Assembly (NCBI RefSeq): GCF_022271405.1
Contig: NZ_JAJNAL010000034.1
Coordinates: 7,501 to 55,714, forward strand
Origin: Rhodopseudomonas infernalis
Lineage (GTDB): Bacteria > Pseudomonadota > Alphaproteobacteria > Rhizobiales > Xanthobacteraceae
Reading direction: 5' to 3'
DNA length: 48,214 bases
A model generated the notes under the pieces. The model searched no databases. It was not told where the DNA came from and worked only from the letters and a program-made list of their open reading frames with translations. This document shows, piece by piece, positions 40,939-48,214 of this stretch. Position 1 is the stretch's first letter, and every line of letters begins with the position of its first letter. A program made the position numbers and the translations under genes.

Positions 40939-43341
40939 GTGATAAACGAGGCGGGTATTAGCGGGGTGAAGACGCCAAGGTCGTTGCGCACCGACGCGTC
41001 GATCCGGACGTTCAACGACGAGTTCGACGGTCGTTACGGTCGCAAGGTTTCGGCGGTGGCTGGCATGATCGCGGTGGCCTCGATTGGCGGCGCCGAGGCG
41101 CAGCAATCGAGCCTGCCCGCTGTGACGGTGGACGCGCCGGTGGCGCGACCGCGACCTGCGGCGGCGAAGCCGACGCCCGATCAAATTCGCGCCCGCACCG
41201 CGCTGCGCCGCGCCGCTCGCCGTGCGCAGCCGGCTCAGGTGGCGCCGGTGCCGTTCCCGAACGCCGGCTCGCTCTCGGCCGACGTCAATCCCTATGCGGA
41301 CGCCGCAGCCCCCTACAAGGTCGACCGGCTGTCCGGCACCAAATTCACCGAGCCGCTGATCAACACGCCGCGCACCGTGACGGTGCTGACCAAGGAAGTG
41401 CTCGAGGACAAGAACGCGACCTCGCTGCGTGACGTCGCGCGCTCGACCGCCGGCGTGACGCTCGGCACCGGCGAGGGCGGCAACGCCTTCGGCGATCGCT
41501 TCTTCATCCGCGGCTTCGATGCGCGTAACGATGTCTTCATCGACGGCATCCGCGATCCCGCGGTGTCGATCCGCGAGAACTTCTTCACCGAGCAGATCGA
41601 GATCCTGCGCGGTCCGGCCTCGACCATGGCGGGCCGCGGCACGGCCGGCGGCGCGATCAATATCGTCACCAAGCAGGCGACTACGGCCGGCAACTTCACC
41701 AAGGCCGAGACCACGTTCGGCACCGATGCGACGCGGCGCGTCACCGTCGACGTCAACCAGGTCATCAACCCGACCTTGGCGGTGCGTGTCGACGGCCTGT
41801 ATCAGGAAGCCAACGTCGCCGGCCGCAACTACGTCTACGATGATCGCTGGGGCGCCATGGGCGCCGTCAAGTGGACGCCGACCGACACCATCAAGATCAC
41901 CGCGAACTACGTTCACACCGATCTCAGTGGCCTGCCGGACTTCGGTGTGCCCTACAACACCGCGCTGCGCCGGCCGTCGACCGACGTCAACGTGCCGCGC
42001 AACACCTATTACGGCTTCGTCAACCGCGACTTCCAGAAGGCGTCGCAGGATTTCGGCACGGTCACCGGCGAGTTCGAGATCACGCCCGACCTCAAGCTCA
42101 GCAATCGCACCCGCGCGGCGCATTCGGTGCTCGATTACATCGGCACGCTGCCGAGCAATCCGACCGCCACCACGGTGTCGCTGGCGTCGCAGAGCCGCTA
42201 TCAGACCACCGACGTGCTCGCCAACCAGACCGACCTGACCTACAAATTCGACACCGGTCCGGTGAAGCACGCGCTGATCGGCGGCGCGGAAGTGTCGCGC
42301 GAAAGCGTGATGCGTGACACCTATGCGGGGCTGACCTCGGAGCTCAACGGCTTCCAGAGCGGCGGCCGCATCACCGTTCCGCTGCTGGCGCCGCCGAACC
42401 TGTTCGAATTCGCCAATGCGCCGCGCCGGGCCTACAATCCGACGTTCATCAAGGTCGACACCAAGTCCGCCTATCTGATCGAGACGGCGAACTGGAACGA
42501 CGTCGTCATCCTCAACGGCGGCCTGCGCTACGACGATTACGACATCACAGGCCGTACCGCGACGAATGCGAGCGGCGTGCAGTCGGGGATGTGGAATTAC
42601 AATCTCGGCGCGGTGGTCAAGCCGCTGCCTTACGCCAGCCTGTACGCGGCTTATGCGACTTCGACCAATCCGGTCGGCGCCGAGCTCGACGCGTCGGGCA
42701 CCGCTTATGGCGGCCTCGTTGTCAATAATAACAGCTTCCAGGCGCTGCCGCCTGAAATGAACAAGGCCGCCGAAGTCGGCACCAAATGGGAGTTGTTCGA
42801 CCGGCATCTGCTCGTCACCGGAGCGTTGTTCCAGACCGAGAAGTCGAACGCCCGCGAGACGGTCGGCAGCAATATCCTCTCCACCGGGGTGTATCGCGTC
42901 CGCGGCATCGATCTCGAAGTCGCCGGCAAGATCACCGAGCGCTGGAGTGTGTTCGGCGGCCTGGTGTTGATGGAGAGCGAGGTGTTGCAGTCGGTCGACC
43001 CGAACCAGGTCGGCGCCAAACTCGCCAACATCGCCCACCAGTCGTTCAACATGCTCTCCAAATACAGGTTTGGCGAGCAATGGGAAGTCGGCGGGCAGGC
43101 GACCTACGCGTCGAAGATCTTCGGCGGCACCTTCGGCGCCATCAATGGCAACGTGTTGCCGGAGCACTGGCGGTTCGACAGCTTCGTCGAGTTCAAGGTC
43201 GACAGGCACCTGACCGCGAAGCTCTCGGTCAACAACATCCTGAACACGACCTATTACGACGCGTTCTATCGCAGCAACTCGCCGTTCGTGTTTATTGCGC
43301 CAGGCCGGTCGGTCTGGTTGACGCTGCGCGGCACGCTCTGA
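40939..43341 (+). CDS. TonB-dependent siderophore receptor (Fiu-like)
   Basis: 800 residues from the GTG at 40939, which is preceded by GGGGGG. After a long N-terminal leader with a hydrophobic stretch (VSAVAGMIAVASIGGAEA) comes a Pro/Ala/Arg region, then the plug domain (INTPRTVTVLTKEVLEDKNA, FFIRGFDARNDVFIDGIRDP, EILRGPASTMAGRGTAGGAI). The 22-strand barrel ends in FVFIAPGRSVWLTLRGTL. The group includes catecholate receptors such as Fiu. It imports ferric siderophores across the outer membrane using energy from TonB-ExbBD, which are encoded downstream. A start upstream of the inverted repeat (40864) is possible but would put the operator in the coding region. Confidence 0.92.
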   Translation: MINEAGISGVKTPRSLRTDASIRTFNDEFDGRYGRKVSAVAGMIAVASIGGAEAQQSSLPAVTVDAPVARPRPAAAKPTPDQIRARTALRRAARRAQPAQVAPVPFPNAGSLSADVNPYADAAAPYKVDRLSGTKFTEPLINTPRTVTVLTKEVLEDKNATSLRDVARSTAGVTLGTGEGGNAFGDRFFIRGFDARNDVFIDGIRDPAVSIRENFFTEQIEILRGPASTMAGRGTAGGAINIVTKQATTAGNFTKAETTFGTDATRRVTVDVNQVINPTLAVRVDGLYQEANVAGRNYVYDDRWGAMGAVKWTPTDTIKITANYVHTDLSGLPDFGVPYNTALRRPSTDVNVPRNTYYGFVNRDFQKASQDFGTVTGEFEITPDLKLSNRTRAAHSVLDYIGTLPSNPTATTVSLASQSRYQTTDVLANQTDLTYKFDTGPVKHALIGGAEVSRESVMRDTYAGLTSELNGFQSGGRITVPLLAPPNLFEFANAPRRAYNPTFIKVDTKSAYLIETANWNDVVILNGGLRYDDYDITGRTATNASGVQSGMWNYNLGAVVKPLPYASLYAAYATSTNPVGAELDASGTAYGGLVVNNNSFQALPPEMNKAAEVGTKWELFDRHLLVTGALFQTEKSNARETVGSNILSTGVYRVRGIDLEVAGKITERWSVFGGLVLMESEVLQSVDPNQVGAKLANIAHQSFNMLSKYRFGEQWEVGGQATYASKIFGGTFGAINGNVLPEHWRFDSFVEFKVDRHLTAKLSVNNILNTTYYDAFYRSNSPFVFIAPGRSVWLTLRGTL

Positions 43342-43365
43342 CGCGCCGCCGGTACTGGAGTTGCT

Positions 43366-44055
43366 ATGCTGGTTTGTATTCCCGACGTTCTGTCCAAGCC
43401 TGAGGTGGCGGAGTTCCGCTGCCTCATGGACGCCGCAGACTGGGAGGATGGCCGCTCCACCGCCGGCGCACAGTCGGCCTTGGTCAAGCGCAACGAGCAA
43501 CTGCCGCCGGATGGCGAGCTGGCGCGTGCGCTCGGCCGCCGCATCATCTCGGCGTTGACCGGCAATCCCAAATTCGTCTCCGCAGCGGTGCCGCTGCAGA
43601 TTTTCCCGCCGCTGTTCAATCGCTATACGGCCGCGGGCAATCACCATTTCGGCATCCACGTCGACAATGCGGTGCGCGGCGATCCGCTCACCGGCCTGAG
43701 AATCCGCACGGACCTGTCGGTCACGCTGTTCCTGGCGGAGCCCGAAGAATATGAGGGCGGCGAACTCGTGGTGGAGGACACTTACGGGTCGCACGAAGTT
43801 AAATTGCCCGCGGGAGACTGCGTGCTCTACCCATCGACCAGCCTGCACATGGTCACTCCGGTGACCCGCGGCGCCCGGGTCGCGTCTTTTTTCTGGCTGC
43901 AGAGCATGGTACGTGATGCCCATGCGCGCAGCATGATCTACGATCTCGACGGCGCCATTCAGGCTTTGGTCGAGCGGCTGGGACGCGATGACCCTGAAAC
44001 GGTCAAATTGACCGGTATTTATCACAACCTCATCCGCTACTGGGCCGAAGTATGA
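43366..44055 (+). CDS. PKHD-type Fe(II)/2-oxoglutarate-dependent hydroxylase (PiuC/YbiX family)
   Basis: 229 residues, the usual length of this family. Iron ligands are His98 and Asp100 ([11 protein letters not shown]) and His161 ([16 protein letters not shown]), with Arg171 for 2-oxoglutarate. [20 protein letters not shown] is the conserved core. PiuC/YbiX genes sit beside TonB-dependent iron receptors in many Gram-negatives; the substrate is unknown, and a role in processing siderophores or iron complexes is inferred. It starts 24 bases after the receptor stop and overlaps exbB by four bases, so it belongs to the iron operon. Confidence 0.94.
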   Translation: MLVCIPDVLSKPEVAEFRCLMDAADWEDGRSTAGAQSALVKRNEQLPPDGELARALGRRIISALTGNPKFVSAAVPLQIFPPLFNRYTAAGNHHFGIHVDNAVRGDPLTGLRIRTDLSVTLFLAEPEEYEGGELVVEDTYGSHEVKLPAGDCVLYPSTSLHMVTPVTRGARVASFFWLQSMVRDAHARSMIYDLDGAIQALVERLGRDDPETVKLTGIYHNLIRYWAEV

Positions 44056-44945
44056 AACTGTCGAACATTCGATTGATCACTGCGACGTTGCTGTCGCTGG
44101 CACTCGCAGCGCCGGTTGCGCCGGTCTTTGCGCAGCAGCCGTCCGCGCCGGCGATGTCGGCACCGTCGGCCGAGACCACCTCGGACACCACAGCGGCGAC
44201 GCAAGCGCTGCCTGCCTCGGGAGCGTCCACCAACGGAAGTGTGACACCGGGCCTTCACGAGCTTTCGCCGTGGAGCATGTTCCTGCAGGCCGACCTCGTG
44301 GTGAAGTCCGTGATGGTCGGGCTCGCGCTGGCCTCGGTGATTACCTGGACGATCCTGATCGCCAAGAAGATCGAGCTCGGTCGCGCCCGCTGGCGGCTGC
44401 GCTCGGCGCTGAAGGAGATCGGCGAGGCCCGTTCGATGTCCGAAGCGCAGCTCGCGCTCGGCGATAAGAAAAGCCCGTTGTCGATGCTGCTGGCCGCGGC
44501 GCTGCACGAAGCGCGGGTGTCGGCAGGCCTCACCAGCGACGAGGGCATCAAGGAACGCGCCGCCTCGAGCTTCAGCGAAATCGTCCGCGCCGAGTCCCGG
44601 CATATGCGCCACGGCATGGGCTTTCTCGCCACCATTGGCGCCACCGCGCCGTTCATCGGCCTGTTCGGTACGGTGTGGGGCATCATGAACAGCTTCATCG
44701 GCATTTCGAAGTCGCAGACCACCAACCTCGCGGTGGTGGCTCCCGGCATCGCCGAAGCGCTGCTCGCTACCGCGATCGGTCTGGTCGCGGCGATCCCGGC
44801 CGTGATCATCTACAATCACTTCTCGCGCGAGATTAAGGTCTATCTCGAAATGGTCGCGCGGGCCTCCGGCGCGACGCTCCGGCTGTTGTCGCGCGATCTC
44901 GATCGCAGCCACAGCGGCGGCCGTCACGCCCGCGCGGCGGAGTAA
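44052..44945 (+). CDS. exbB: TonB-system energiser ExbB
   Basis: 297 residues. It has a signal peptide-like N-terminus ([20 protein letters not shown]) and a Ser/Thr/Ala-rich periplasmic stretch, a feature of the longer alphaproteobacterial ExbB. Three membrane helices follow: [40 protein letters not shown] and [20 protein letters not shown]. The conserved [13 protein letters not shown] and A-x-G-L-x-A-A-I-P are present. It forms the proton channel with ExbD that powers TonB. It overlaps the hydroxylase gene by four bases and is followed after three bases by exbD. Confidence 0.95.
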   Translation: MKLSNIRLITATLLSLALAAPVAPVFAQQPSAPAMSAPSAETTSDTTAATQALPASGASTNGSVTPGLHELSPWSMFLQADLVVKSVMVGLALASVITWTILIAKKIELGRARWRLRSALKEIGEARSMSEAQLALGDKKSPLSMLLAAALHEARVSAGLTSDEGIKERAASSFSEIVRAESRHMRHGMGFLATIGATAPFIGLFGTVWGIMNSFIGISKSQTTNLAVVAPGIAEALLATAIGLVAAIPAVIIYNHFSREIKVYLEMVARASGATLRLLSRDLDRSHSGGRHARAAE

Positions 44946-44948
44946 CCG

Positions 44949-45404
44949 ATGGCTGTTTCTCTGAATGATTCCGACGGCCTCGACGACGATTTCGACGAGA
45001 CCCACGAGATCAACGTCACGCCGTTCATCGACGTCATTCTGGTGCTGCTGATTATCTTCATGGTGGCGGCGCCGTTGTCGACCGTCGATCTGCCGGTGAG
45101 CCTCCCGACCTCGAGCGCGACGCCGCAGAAGCGGCCCGACAAGCCGACCTATGTGAGCATCAAGCCCGATCTTGCGGTTGCGATCGGCGAGAACCAGGTC
45201 AAACGCGTCGATCTGGTGAAGACGCTGGATACGATGCCCGACATGACCAAGGATCGCTTCATCTTCCTGCGTGCCGACCGCGCAGTGCCGTATGGCGAAC
45301 TGATGGACGTGCTCGAGATGCTGCGTGCCGGTGGCTACGCCAAGATCAAGTTGGTGGCGCTGGAAGCGGTACCAGGCGCGGCGCCCGGCGCCGCGCAGCA
45401 GTAA
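44949..45404 (+). CDS. exbD: TonB-system protein ExbD
   Basis: 151 residues. A single N-terminal helix carries the proton-responsive Asp in the motif INVTPFIDVILVLLIIFMVA. It is followed by the periplasmic domain (VDLPVSLPTSSATPQKRPDK, YVSIKPDLAVAIGENQV, FIFLRADRAVPYGELMDVLE). Length and order fit ExbD. It is coupled with exbB. Confidence 0.95.
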   Translation: MAVSLNDSDGLDDDFDETHEINVTPFIDVILVLLIIFMVAAPLSTVDLPVSLPTSSATPQKRPDKPTYVSIKPDLAVAIGENQVKRVDLVKTLDTMPDMTKDRFIFLRADRAVPYGELMDVLEMLRAGGYAKIKLVALEAVPGAAPGAAQQ

Positions 45405-45505
45405 CAGACAGGAAGCGCCTTGCGGCCTGGCGCCGCAGGCGCGCGCGGAGCGGCCGTTGCGGCGGGGCTTCGTGATAGTTGAGACGCGGAACGATCGTTG
45501 AGCGC

Positions 45506-46300
45506 ATGACCGAGTTCGATTTCTCTCACAAACCGTCCCGCACGCTGTGGCTGATCGCCGGCGTTGCCGCCTTCGCGCTGCATGCCGGCGGCGTTGCGCT
45601 GGCGCTGTCGCACAGCGCCGACGAACTCGACGACGACGCGCTCGGCGCGCCGGCGATCGAGGTCGGCCTCGAGATGATGTCGCCGAAGCACGAAGCGAGC
45701 GATCTGCCGCCCGGGCCGGACACCGACGCCTCGGCCGCATCGCCCGCGCTGAACGAGCAGAAGGCAGAGGTCCAGGAAACCGACCTGCCGAAGGATACGC
45801 CGCAGGAGACCGAAGAGCCGGACCGCGTCGTCACCGAGCAGGAATCCAAGAAGCCCGACGAGGAGCAGAAGGAAAAGGCTGTGGTGCAGCAACAGGCCTC
45901 GACCGAGTCGGTCGCGGCCGAAGCCACCGCGATGCCGAGCAACGAGACCGCCAAGGAAGGTCCGCGCTCGGTGGCCCCGGCTCAGGGCGTCGGTCAGGCC
46001 GCGCAGCGGATCCGCGCCACCTGGCAGAAGGAACTGGTGGCGTATCTCGACAAGCACAAGCGCTATCCGAAGGAAGCCAATCAGAAGAACGTCAAGATCG
46101 TGGTCGGCTTCGAACTCGACCGCCTCGGCCACGTGCTGTCGACCCGCATCGTCGAAGGCTCCGGCGACGCCGCGTTCGATCAGGCCGCGCTCGACATGGT
46201 GAAGCGCGCCGACCCCGTCCCCGCGCCGCCGCCGCTGATTGCCGACGAAGGCCTCACGTTCAGCCTTCCGGTGATCTTCCGGACCAAGGGGAAGGGTTAG
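45506..46300 (+). CDS. tonB: TonB protein
   Basis: 264 residues. An N-terminal helix at about 14-34 (LWLIAGVAAFALHAGGVALA) retains the conserved His that couples to ExbBD. A long Glu/Lys/Gln/Pro-rich spacer across the periplasm follows. The C-terminal domain is about 175-264 (RIRATWQKELVAYLDKHKRY, then PKEAN; FELDRLGHVLSTRIVEGSGD; FDQAALDMVKRADPVPAPPP). The start at 45506 gives a normal anchor; an upstream in-frame TTG would add nine residues. It lies about 100 bases after exbD, in the same operon as the receptor. Confidence 0.94.
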   Translation: MTEFDFSHKPSRTLWLIAGVAAFALHAGGVALALSHSADELDDDALGAPAIEVGLEMMSPKHEASDLPPGPDTDASAASPALNEQKAEVQETDLPKDTPQETEEPDRVVTEQESKKPDEEQKEKAVVQQQASTESVAAEATAMPSNETAKEGPRSVAPAQGVGQAAQRIRATWQKELVAYLDKHKRYPKEANQKNVKIVVGFELDRLGHVLSTRIVEGSGDAAFDQAALDMVKRADPVPAPPPLIADEGLTFSLPVIFRTKGKG

Positions 46301-46372
46301 GGCGGTCGTTGATCAACGCGCGTCGAAAGTCCGACGCTCGACTGCGCCGATCGCTCGCCACACCCTCAGGCG

Positions 46373-46499
46373 CGTCATTCCGGGGCGCGCGCAGCGCGAA
46401 CCGGAATCTAACGCGGGCACTGCCGGGCGACATTCTTTGCAACAACTTCGGGATTCCGGGTTCGCCCGCAGCTGCGCTGCGGTCGCCCCGGAATGACGG
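46373..46499. repeat. REP-like palindromic element (CCGGAATGACG type)
   Basis: The ends cgtcattccgggg and ccccggaatgacg are inverted. Inside are secondary hairpins (gcgcgcagcgcgaaccggaatc and gattccgggttcgcccgcag). It lies between the convergent tonB and SDR genes and may also act as a bidirectional terminator. It is a second repeat family, distinct from the copies at 1741 and 47303 but with the same gtcatt...aatgac ends. Confidence 0.8.
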
Positions 46500-46523
46500 G
46501 CGTTGGGGCGACGACGAACCGGC

Positions 46524-47270
46524 TTAGTACGTCGCGCGTCCGCCCGAAATGTCGAACACAGCGCCGGTCGAGAACGAGCAGTCTTCCGACGCAAGCCACG
46601 CGACCATGGCGGCCAGCTCCTCGACCAGCACGAAGCGCCCCTTGGGAATCTTCGACAGCATGAAGTCGATATGCTGCTGCGTCATCTGGTCGAAGATCGC
46701 GGTCTTTGCCGCGGCCGGCGTCACCGCATTGACGGTGATGTCGTAGGACGCCAGCTCCTTGCCGAGCGACTTGGTGAGCGCGATCAGGCCGGCCTTCGAA
46801 GCCGAGTAGTGCGCGGCGTTAGGGTTGCCTTCCTTGCCGGCGATCGAGGCGATGTTGACGATGCGGCCGTATTTGTGGGCGACCATCGCCGGCACGATCG
46901 ACCTGCAGCAGATGAACGGCCCATCGAGGTTGATGCGCAGCACCTTGCGCCATTCCTCGTAATCGGTGTCCCAGACGGTCTTGTTGACGCCGGCGATGCC
47001 GGCATTGTTGACCAGGATGTCGATCTTGCCGAAGGCTTTGAGCGTGGCGTCGCGCGCTGCGTCGACCGCGGCCGGATCGGCGACATCGACCTGGATCGCG
47101 ATCACTGCGTCACCGATCTCCTTCGCGGTGCGCTCCGCGAACGCGATGTCGTGATCCCAGATCGCGACGCGCGCGCCGGACGCGACGAACCGCTCGGCGA
47201 TGGCGCGGCCGAACCCCTGAGCGCCGCCGGTGACCACGGCGCAGCGATGGTTGAGGTTGATCGTGTTCAT
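46524..47270 (-). CDS. Short-chain dehydrogenase/reductase (FabG-like)
   Basis: 248 residues. VTGGAQGFGRAIAERF is the T-G-x3-G-x-G cofactor site. NNAG appears in ILVNNAGIAGVN. The catalytic residues are the Ser in IVNIASIAGKEG and Y-x3-K in HYSASKAGLIALTKSL. The end VFDISGGRATY is family-typical. The Asp in WDHD at the second strand suggests NAD rather than NADP. Substrates of such enzymes include sugar acids, hydroxyacids and acyl thioesters. The start is the ATG at 47270; the upstream in-frame start would read into the neighbouring repeat. Confidence 0.9.
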   Translation of the reverse strand: MNTINLNHRCAVVTGGAQGFGRAIAERFVASGARVAIWDHDIAFAERTAKEIGDAVIAIQVDVADPAAVDAARDATLKAFGKIDILVNNAGIAGVNKTVWDTDYEEWRKVLRINLDGPFICCRSIVPAMVAHKYGRIVNIASIAGKEGNPNAAHYSASKAGLIALTKSLGKELASYDITVNAVTPAAAKTAIFDQMTQQHIDFMLSKIPKGRFVLVEELAAMVAWLASEDCSFSTGAVFDISGGRATY

Positions 47271-47302
47271 CTGTTCGCGCCCTTTGCTCGACCTGCAGGT
47301 TG

Positions 47303-47422
47303 CGTCATTGCGAGGAGCGAAGCGACGAAGCAATCCATGGGCTCAGCATGCGGGGCCTGGATTGCTTCGCGGAGCCTGTCATCGGGCGGCGCTTTGCGCC
47401 GACCCGTTGGCTCGCAATGACG
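47303..47422. repeat. REP-like palindromic element (copy 2)
   Basis: Its left arm is identical to the one at 1741 (gtcattgcgaggagcgaagc...caatcca). The right arm is split by about 40 bases (gcggagcctgtcatcgggcg...cgttgg) before ending gctcgcaatgacg. It lies between two SDR genes that run in the same direction. Confidence 0.85.
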
Positions 47423-47445
47423 GACGTTATTCGCCCCTATGCTAC

Positions 47446-48180
47446 TCACAACGTCCAGCCGCCGTCGATGATATGCGCGACGCCGGTGGTGAAGGCGCTT
47501 TCGTCGCTCGCCAAGTACACGGCAAGCGCCGCGATTTCTTCGGCGGTGCCGAGCCGGCCCATCGGCTGGCGCGCCACGAACATCTCGCGGCCTTGAGGGC
47601 CCGCAGCCGCGGCGCGGCCGAGCATCGACGGCGTCTCGATCGTGCCGGGGCAGATCGCGTTGCAGCGGACGCCGCGGGTGATGAAGTCGGCCGCGACCGC
47701 GCGGGTCAGCGCCGCGACCGCCGCCTTGGTGGCGCCGTAGACGTAGCGGTTCGGCGCAGCCTTGAACACGCCGGCGGCCGATGAAATGTTGACGATCGAG
47801 CCGCGGCCGGCCTCGAGCATGCCGGGCAGGAAGGTGCGGATCGTGCGGTGCATCGATTTGACGTTGAGGTCGAACGAGAAGTCCCAATCGGTGTCGGAGC
47901 ATTCGAGCACGGTGCCGTGGTGCACGAAGCCGGCGGCGTTGAGCAGGATGTCGACGGTGCCGACCTCGCGACCGATCGCCTCGACAGCGGCGGTGTCGCG
48001 CACGTCGAGCTTTGCGGTGCGCGCGATGCCGTGATCCGCCAGCGAGGCGAGGCCGGCTTCGTCGATATCGGTGGCGAACACCTCGGCGCCCTCGCGCGCG
48101 AACGCGATCGCACTGGCGCGGCCAATGCCGGCCGCCGCCGCGGTGACGAATGCGCGCTTGCCTGTAAGCCGGTCGGACAT
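47446..48180 (-). CDS. Short-chain dehydrogenase/reductase (BDH2/DHRS6-like)
   Basis: 244 residues. VTAAAAGIGRASAIAFAREG is the cofactor site, and ATDIDEAGL has the NAD-selecting acidic residue. LLNAAGFVHHGTVLECSDTD, then WDFSFDLNVKSM, closely resembles vertebrate DHRS6/BDH2 and bacterial 2-keto-3-deoxy-L-fuconate dehydrogenases. The catalytic Ser is in NISSAAGVFK and Y-x3-K in YVYGATKAAVAALTRAVAAD. It ends in IIDGGWTL. Together with the SDR downstream it may oxidise sugar-acid or hydroxyacid intermediates; the actual pathway lies outside the window. The region 48181-48214 is upstream sequence only. Confidence 0.9.
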   Translation of the reverse strand: MSDRLTGKRAFVTAAAAGIGRASAIAFAREGAEVFATDIDEAGLASLADHGIARTAKLDVRDTAAVEAIGREVGTVDILLNAAGFVHHGTVLECSDTDWDFSFDLNVKSMHRTIRTFLPGMLEAGRGSIVNISSAAGVFKAAPNRYVYGATKAAVAALTRAVAADFITRGVRCNAICPGTIETPSMLGRAAAAGPQGREMFVARQPMGRLGTAEEIAALAVYLASDESAFTTGVAHIIDGGWTL

Positions 48181-48214
48181 GTGGTTTTCCTGCAGCTGTT
48201 ACTTGTTTCGGTTG

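Noticed and set aside
40366-44025. A 1219-codon open frame on the minus strand across the siderophore receptor and hydroxylase genes
   Set aside because: It is the antisense shadow of high-GC coding sequence. The plus strand has full, motif-bearing families (TonB receptor, PKHD hydroxylase), and the antisense product is Arg/Gly/Asp-rich without domains.
44037-45740. A 567-codon minus-strand frame opposite exbB, exbD and tonB
   Set aside because: Antisense shadow; the opposite strand encodes three well-recognised Ton-system proteins with coupled starts.
47446-48180. Role of the DHRS6-like SDR in siderophore synthesis, suggested by the nearby iron operon
   Set aside because: The similarity covers only the general family. 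The gene is on the other strand, separated by a repeat and a convergent gene, and bacterial relatives act on sugar acids or hydroxyacids.
1-48214. CRISPR array, prophage or insertion sequence
   Set aside because: No direct-repeat/spacer pattern, transposase, integrase or phage structural gene was seen. The repeats found are palindromic REP-type elements.

Overview
The window looks like chromosomal DNA of a high-GC alphaproteobacterium close to Rhodopseudomonas or Bradyrhizobium (Nitrobacteraceae). The best evidence is a circularly permuted, two-piece tmRNA gene with the alphaproteobacterial tag ANDNYAPVAQAA. Supporting signs are several 'gtcattgcgaggagcgaagc'/'gtcattgccgggcttgaccc' type palindromic repeats, an SspB of the alpha type, a tripartite tricarboxylate transporter with paired binding proteins, and an Irr-like iron box ahead of a siderophore receptor. 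Species assignment is inference.

Layout. Positions 1-1554 hold an ABC-2 exporter (permease cut by the window edge, and its ATPase), read leftward. A REP-like palindrome follows, then a lone HicB-like protein, a UvrD/PcrA helicase that has absorbed another REP copy in frame, a DUF1328 membrane peptide, a hot-dog thioesterase, a D-lactate/glycolate-type FAD dehydrogenase and a very large AsmA-family protein (to 11413). A DUF4169 plus ribbon-helix-helix pair, fumC, sspB and ssrA follow, all leftward. SspB delivers tmRNA-tagged proteins to ClpXP, so the adaptor and the tag-encoding RNA lie side by side.

From 14869 genes run rightward: a two-gene chromate (CHR) transporter, and a tctB-tctA-tctC-tctC' tricarboxylate-type uptake system. 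Next comes a tight thyA-HEPN-unknown-folA operon (20552-22655), where two small uncharacterised genes sit between thymidylate synthase and dihydrofolate reductase. A membrane quality-control block follows: hflK, hflC, a DUF2065 protein, a Do-like protease and rsmJ.

28187-35263 is a surface-glycan type cassette: a polytopic membrane protein with lower GC, then six closely packed or overlapping genes (atypical SDR, TIM-barrel epimerase, GtrB-like membrane glycosyltransferase with a degenerate active site, FAD oxidoreductase, GtrA-like flippase, DPM1-like glycosyltransferase). Its product is not known to me. It ends near a tRNA-Gln(CUG).

35744-40097 (leftward) is an RND multidrug pump of the MdtB/C type with its membrane fusion protein, preceded by a long inverted repeat that looks like a TetR-family operator. 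40939-46300 is an iron-uptake operon: TonB-dependent siderophore receptor, PKHD-type Fe(II)/2-oxoglutarate hydroxylase, exbB, exbD, tonB. The window closes with two leftward short-chain dehydrogenases separated by a REP element.

The items most worth following up are the HEPN/partner pair inside the folate operon, the REP insertion translated within the helicase, the ssrA-sspB linkage, and the glycan cassette with its degenerate transferase.
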